A DNA stretch of 19,241 bases, taken from L227-5C sp038209275. Lineage in GTDB: Bacteria; Chloroflexota; Chloroflexia; Chloroheliales; Chloroheliaceae. The first letter of the stretch is position 1, and each line of letters starts with the position of its first letter. The position numbers and the translations under genes were made by a program. The stretch is taken from assembly GCA_038209275.1 (NCBI GenBank), contig JBBQXW010000117.1, positions 1 to 19,241 of the forward strand. The letters are read 5' to 3'. This document shows positions 16,401-19,241 of the stretch, piece after piece. The notes beneath the pieces were generated by a model. It searched no databases, was not told the origin of the DNA, and saw only the letters and a program-made list of their open reading frames with translations.

Positions 16401-17772
16401 ATTTTTGGAGCGTCGCCAGACTTTCGCTTTGCAGCTTTTGCCAGTTGGACAAATTGCGCTCCCGTCGGCTACGGGCGGTTTGAACCGCCGCTTGCGCCCC
16501 GTTCAACTGTTGCGCTTGCCGCTCTAGCTGGACGGCGGCAGCCTCGGCTACTTCGCGCACCTGGGCCAGCTTTTCGGCGACCTGCATCCCTTCGCTGGCT
16601 TCGAGGGCGGCAATCTGGCCGTTCACCTGGCCTTCTTCGGTGGTCAGTTCATCTAAACGAGATTGGGCCACTTCGCGCTCGGCTTCGGCGGCGGCTAATT
16701 CCCGGCGCAATAGCGTAACCCGCCCCAGCGCCGAACTTTCCAGGCTACGGGCGCGATTAAAGGCTAACGCGGCCCGCCGTGCGCCCGCCAATGCCAGCTT
16801 TTGGGCGGCACTGTCCAATCGCCCGGTGGCCTCATATGCATCCTGCAAACGCTCGACCTGGCTTTGGATGCTGTCAATTCGCTCAATCGTGCCAGTCACG
16901 CGCCGAGTAGTTTCTTCGGGAATCTTGCGAAGCGACTGCTTCAAATAATCATGCACCCGCGAGAAATTGAGTTCGCTGCCCAGGTTCGGCTTGCGTAAAA
17001 CCAGCAGCATGTTGATAATATTTTGAAACTCGCGCACTTCCTGAATCCCGAAAAGATAACGCGCCACAAAGGTCTGGTATTCCGAGACCGTATCACAGAT
17101 GTGGCCGTGTTCGCCCAACATTCGTTTGAAGCCGGGATGGTCGAGCGCTACCCCCTTTGAATCCACCAGGTGCAAATTGTGGCCCAGCCGCGACCCGTCC
17201 GTCACCAAAAAGCGCAAAGCGCGAATCCGCTCCGAAGCATTAATATTGCCTGCCAGACTCAGGCCAATAGTCAGCCAGCGTGTACGTTCTTTGGCTTCGC
17301 CCGTTTCCTCTAGCCACTGCTGGCGCAATTCGGGCGCAAAGGGCGGCTGTTGGGGGTTGCACCATTCAAACTCAAGCGCAATATAAGTGGTGCGGCGCTC
17401 GTAGCTATATGCGGTGGACGAATCCGCCCCGCCCAGCACATAGTAATCTATTCGGCGGTCACGTCCGCCAAAGGTATCCAGCCGATTCGGGCGCAAATCG
17501 CCATCCAATGCGAGGGGCAAAGCCGCCGCCAGCACGCTCGATTTACCACTGGCGTTTTCCCCTGCCAAAAATAAGCGCCCGTGCGCCACCTCAAATTCTT
17601 GCCAGCCGTACAGCCAGAAATTACACAAAATAATCCGGCGCAGCCGATAGCCGAGCGGCCCGTTCTCCTGATTCTGGAGAAAATTTACTTTGGCGGCAAG
17701 GCGGGCATCTTCTTCGTCTTCAAACAGGCCGCTATCTGGCCCAAAAATATCCAAATTTAATTGCTCGGTCAA
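13432..17772 (-). CDS. jetC: JetC/EptC-like SMC-family ATPase of a Wadjet-type plasmid-defence system (TIGR02680-like)
   Basis: A 1446-aa SMC/MukB-like protein, close to the nearly 1400 aa known for TIGR02680. In Wadjet/JetABCD and EptABCD systems this ATPase forms the loop-extruding motor that detects small circular DNA, which JetD then cuts. Visible: N-terminal head with Walker A GENASGKS 71-78; long coiled coils (about 285-660 and 830-1080); a hinge-like globular centre (about 660-830) with FYSLIDFAPEV...GLLDALV and GFIGTANRRRLRRQ blocks that match my memory of the family; C-terminal head with signature GSRSGAEQ 1335-1342 and Walker B RLLALDEAFD (Asp1373, Glu1374). The signature has Ala where Gly is usual, and the usual switch His is not evident after VMTGPQ. 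The start is a TTG at 17772, the first possible codon after an in-frame TAA, with AAGGGAG ten bases upstream. It follows the JetB-like gene after 91 bp. No JetD-like gene follows. The jet type number is not assigned with confidence. Confidence 0.88.
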   Translation of the reverse strand: MTEQLNLDIFGPDSGLFEDEEDARLAAKVNFLQNQENGPLGYRLRRIILCNFWLYGWQEFEVAHGRLFLAGENASGKSSVLAAALPLALDGDLRPNRLDTFGGRDRRIDYYVLGGADSSTAYSYERRTTYIALEFEWCNPQQPPFAPELRQQWLEETGEAKERTRWLTIGLSLAGNINASERIRALRFLVTDGSRLGHNLHLVDSKGVALDHPGFKRMLGEHGHICDTVSEYQTFVARYLFGIQEVREFQNIINMLLVLRKPNLGSELNFSRVHDYLKQSLRKIPEETTRRVTGTIERIDSIQSQVERLQDAYEATGRLDSAAQKLALAGARRAALAFNRARSLESSALGRVTLLRRELAAAEAEREVAQSRLDELTTEEGQVNGQIAALEASEGMQVAEKLAQVREVAEAAAVQLERQAQQLNGAQAAVQTARSRRERNLSNWQKLQSESLATLQKLRQEAGEKAEWPLAVAQLEEISQQVAAFSLEGEQAPIVPMALSAIVGTLSEERATRLSQLEELHREREARAAEERLARERETEKLAEYDAARQERDNAQATVTQAREALAARLGQLYREGRWVGELPEYGLAGVRAAAMRAPLEEYRTLAQDFARQLERSANRLREEQARLQQAKGGLQRQKADLETLYQQKLAETDLTPYRNARRQEARTRLSADGLTALPFYSLIDFAPEVAPEQAGRIERMLEEAGLLDALVIQPEQQNVAGQKLSEAGLGDCWLQPTNNSSPNGANLAEWLVFDPQALEVSSASAAGWQKTVEAILKSVTIGDKVSDGKPSLNENGNWQHGLLAGAAGDGPATGFIGTANRRRLRRQALDSLESRLEAAQAELTGLNEVLELNAAQQRELAQEQTQLNEASRAEQVVEAEAELGRREAGRERAEKTLNEAQSRAREVRQLLNTLTTRILQESNDLPGAANDLRRLRALLDATRQLGNRANLLLQTLRGVGERWSEYQEILSSFEAAQRSEQLAVQLHAESLARHTQAQAELSELEQIMQSTNLQELIERLAWLRTRRKELPQARMDASGEQIRADERARNVGANLSQAEQTLQEAQLNRTAAQTTFNLRLAAYPMARLTDARVLAEKEDYSKAALRLLNPAGNQPLPDEEQLENEYKAAFNRLNLDYNQERPILAEYGPELDEEGRITFIVENRMEPPGLLSLLAQQIEIQKTLLGNEERALFEDFLLQEMAESIRYHIGQTEAWVQKINRLLRDLPMVGEHYSLEWKPTEDSELVAGLGSHIARQHRLLRKPAQSLTTEEGQVLMDAFRREIEGLRMRQKEEPGLNFMEALVQIFDYREWFRFSVFITPVGGNRIRLTDRNAGSRSGAEQLFALYVPLFAALAALYDSVAAPGCPRLLALDEAFDKASIANTQRIMEFLVLQGFQWVMTGPQVSGIGSGIPVSTEFQMMHEKGSMVATAVPFFWIKGQELTGQE

Positions 17773-17782
17773 TTCCCTTTAG

Positions 17783-17789
17783 CTCCCTT
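17783..17789 (-). promoter_or_regulatory. Ribosome binding site for the TTG start of jetC
   Basis: AAGGGAG on the minus strand, ten bases before TTG at 17772. An in-frame TAA three codons upstream rules out a longer N-terminus. The site lies just beyond the large palindrome, which could therefore influence access to it. Confidence 0.5.
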
Positions 17790-17793
17790 CCCT

Positions 17794-17841
17794 TTTAGTT
17801 TTTGAAAATTTTTTTTGCAAAAAAAATTTTCAAAAACTAAA
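17794..17841. repeat. Perfect 48-bp AT-rich palindrome between jetB and jetC
   Basis: The centre is the GC dinucleotide at 17817-17818. Outward the arms read eight T, AAAA, G, five T, GATTT, and the right arm is the exact complement, with no loop and no mismatch over 24 + 24 bases. It sits between the stop of the JetB-like gene and the ribosome site of jetC. As RNA it would form a long A/U hairpin; as DNA it could be a cruciform or a symmetric protein-binding site. Termination is possible but the T run is in the rising arm, so it is not a classical terminator in the gene direction. Confidence 0.85.
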
Positions 17842-17843
17842 GG

Positions 17844-17872
17844 AAAAGCGATTTCAATCGCTACTACTTTTG
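17844..17872. repeat. Single copy of the GA-centred hairpin repeat at the jetB stop
   Basis: AGCGATTTCAATCGCT (17847-17862, 7-bp arms around TC) is followed by ACTACTTTTG. It matches 24 of 26 bases of 13378-13403, the only difference being the inverted central dinucleotide. Read on the minus strand it gives the last two codons and tandem TAG stops of the JetB-like gene. Confidence 0.7.
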
Positions 17873-19241
17873 TCCGTTGCCGTTTTCATTACTGTTTCCA
17901 CTGCCATTTCCGTTGCCGTTCCCAAATCGTTTGAGCCGGGCCACTTCTTCTGCCGGAATTGCCCAGCCTCGGCCCTGTTGGGTTGCTTTCAAGCGTCCGG
18001 CCTTTATCCAGTTGGTAATAGACTGTTGGCTCACGCCCATTATTTTTGCTACTTCCACCGTGTTGTAAATCTTGCCGCTTCCATCTACTTTGTTCGCCGG
18101 AATTTCCAGACCGAAGCTTAATTGTTCCCCGGCGGGCTTTTCTGGCGCTTCACTTGCCGCGCTAATTTCATCTTCCTCGTCTTCGTGAAGATAGTCTACC
18201 TCGAAGCGGGCGGCGGCGGGCAAAATCAGCACGTTTCCGGCCCGGTCAGGGCCACGCATTAGCCCAGCCTGCCGCATTTTGGCGTAAACTTCGCGCAGCA
18301 ACTGCGGAAAATGGGTTTTGCGGGCGGTATTACCCCACTGGTCGCCGTAGCGTTCGCGCACTTGCCGGAAAATCTCGGCTAGTTCGCCTTGCGGCACGAT
18401 TAAACAACCCTCAATCGCGGCAATACTCCACTCGCCCGAAGTTATTTTCTGACGAATCGCGGTGCAGCACAGCAAAGCGGCCTGGTCTGCCGCCCCTTGC
18501 AAATTTAGTAGCGTGACTGGCCCGGCAGCCGTACCACTGGCCCGAATAATCGCGGCATATTCGCGCCGCAAATCCAGTTGCCAGCCAAAGGTTTCAGCCA
18601 GTTCGTGCCGGATGCGCTCGATATGCTCCTTTAGCGCCTGAAAAGCCGCCGGGTCGTCATATTTCAACAAAGTTGGGCCTAATAATAGCGTGCGCCAGGC
18701 CCGTTGAAGTGGCTCAATTACTTCGGCATCGGGCAGCAAGGCCGGGCGGAGGGTATTGGGGTTGCCGTCCAGTTCCCGACCAACCGCCTGCACCTTTAGC
18801 GGCTCAAGCGAAAGCATCAAAGAGCGGGTCACTTCGGTAAATTCCCACAGCGCGTCGGCCTGCCCGGTCTGGTTGGCCCATTCTTCTGCCCCGCCGTCCA
18901 CCAGTTGCAAGCCGCCCAAATCCTGCAAAGCTTCCAGCGCCCGCCGCAAACTAAAGCGGTCAGTTTGCTTTTTGAAATCGAGTGGCGCGACGTGCGGAGC
19001 AAGTTCGCCCGTTTGGGATTGTTCTTCCAGTCGTTCCGCCAGTTGCGACATCAAAAATTGCTGGTCGTTGCCGCGCCCGGCCAACTGGCGACTTTCAGCG
19101 TACCACAAAGCCCAGCAAAAACAGGCAAAATCGCGGGGTTCGCGCAACACTCGAAACCCATAGCCGGGCGTTAAGGCAACTGGCACTCGCACCAACCTTA
19201 TCACGGCAGGACTGCGCCGGATACGCCAGCCGGTATGCTGG
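17864..19241 (-). CDS. JetB-like DUF2398/TIGR02678 protein with C-terminal excisionase-type HTH (partial at the 5' end)
   Basis: Partner subunit of the SMC-like defence system, the MukE/JetB-type winged-helix protein that holds the kleisin and SMC head (family knowledge). The frame stays open to the window edge. Twelve codons upstream of a possible GTG at 19204 read HTGWRIRRSP, continuing into AVIRLVRVP. This fits the family's GWRLxV...RLxKxP motif, so the true start lies off the window and the GTG is internal. Numbering from the GTG: RRALEALQDLGGLQLVDG about 83-101; RTLLLGPTLLKYDDPAAF about 169; GWQLDLRREYAAI about 205; VRERYGDQWGNTARK about 278. These blocks match TIGR02678 as I know it. 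Then come an acidic linker (338-360) and a MerR/excisionase-type HTH (378-423; VEVAKIMGVSQQSITNWIKAGRLKA...WAIPAEEV). The tail is Gly/Asn-rich, and its last residues and TAG stop come from a repeat element. The HTH is not a usual part of this family. Confidence 0.85.
   Translation of the reverse strand, partial: QHTGWRIRRSPAVIRLVRVPVALTPGYGFRVLREPRDFACFCWALWYAESRQLAGRGNDQQFLMSQLAERLEEQSQTGELAPHVAPLDFKKQTDRFSLRRALEALQDLGGLQLVDGGAEEWANQTGQADALWEFTEVTRSLMLSLEPLKVQAVGRELDGNPNTLRPALLPDAEVIEPLQRAWRTLLLGPTLLKYDDPAAFQALKEHIERIRHELAETFGWQLDLRREYAAIIRASGTAAGPVTLLNLQGAADQAALLCCTAIRQKITSGEWSIAAIEGCLIVPQGELAEIFRQVRERYGDQWGNTARKTHFPQLLREVYAKMRQAGLMRGPDRAGNVLILPAAARFEVDYLHEDEEDEISAASEAPEKPAGEQLSFGLEIPANKVDGSGKIYNTVEVAKIMGVSQQSITNWIKAGRLKATQQGRGWAIPAEEVARLKRFGNGNGNGSGNSNENGNGQK

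Overview
All genes recognised in this 19.2-kb window lie on the minus strand, so transcription runs from right to left. The organism cannot be named from the sequence. Roughly balanced base composition, TTG and GTG starts, strong AGGAG-type ribosome sites, a very large serine/threonine-kinase/histidine-kinase hybrid, RPE65-like carotenoid oxygenases and many small palindromic repeats suggest a bacterium with large signalling proteins. Chloroflexota is my best guess, with cyanobacteria and similar groups as alternatives (inference, low confidence).

Right end (about 13.4-19.2 kb): two genes of an SMC-like plasmid-defence system of the Wadjet/JetABCD/EptABCD kind, in its DUF2397-DUF2398-TIGR02680-DUF2399 version. 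The first is a JetB-like DUF2398/TIGR02678 protein, cut by the window edge and carrying an unusual C-terminal excisionase/MerR-type helix-turn-helix. The second is the large JetC-like SMC ATPase (TIGR02680-like, 1446 aa). The JetA (DUF2397) partner would be off the right edge. The JetD (DUF2399, Toprim-containing nuclease) partner is not found downstream of jetC. A perfect 48-bp AT-rich palindrome sits between the two genes, and copies of one small hairpin repeat lie on both sides of jetC.

Middle (about 10.0-13.0 kb): two tandem, translationally spaced carotenoid cleavage oxygenases. Both keep all four iron-binding histidines and resemble the animal RPE65/BCO branch more than classical bacterial lignostilbene dioxygenases. 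They probably cleave a carotenoid or apocarotenoid.

Left-middle (about 3.4-9.9 kb): a 2184-aa sensor protein with Ser/Thr kinase, AAA/STAND-type ATPase, helical-repeat region, GAF, HisKA-HATPase, two receiver domains and an HPt domain. Left end: clpB, the heat-shock disaggregase, with its own sigma-70-like promoter and nested terminator hairpins downstream.

The intergenic gaps hold several hairpins that share one design: perfect arms around a central GA (TC on the other strand). Two of these elements overlap the stop codon of the gene beside them. The best candidates for something new are the JetB-HTH fusion, the apparently incomplete SMC defence operon with its palindrome and flanking repeats, and the GA-centred hairpin family.
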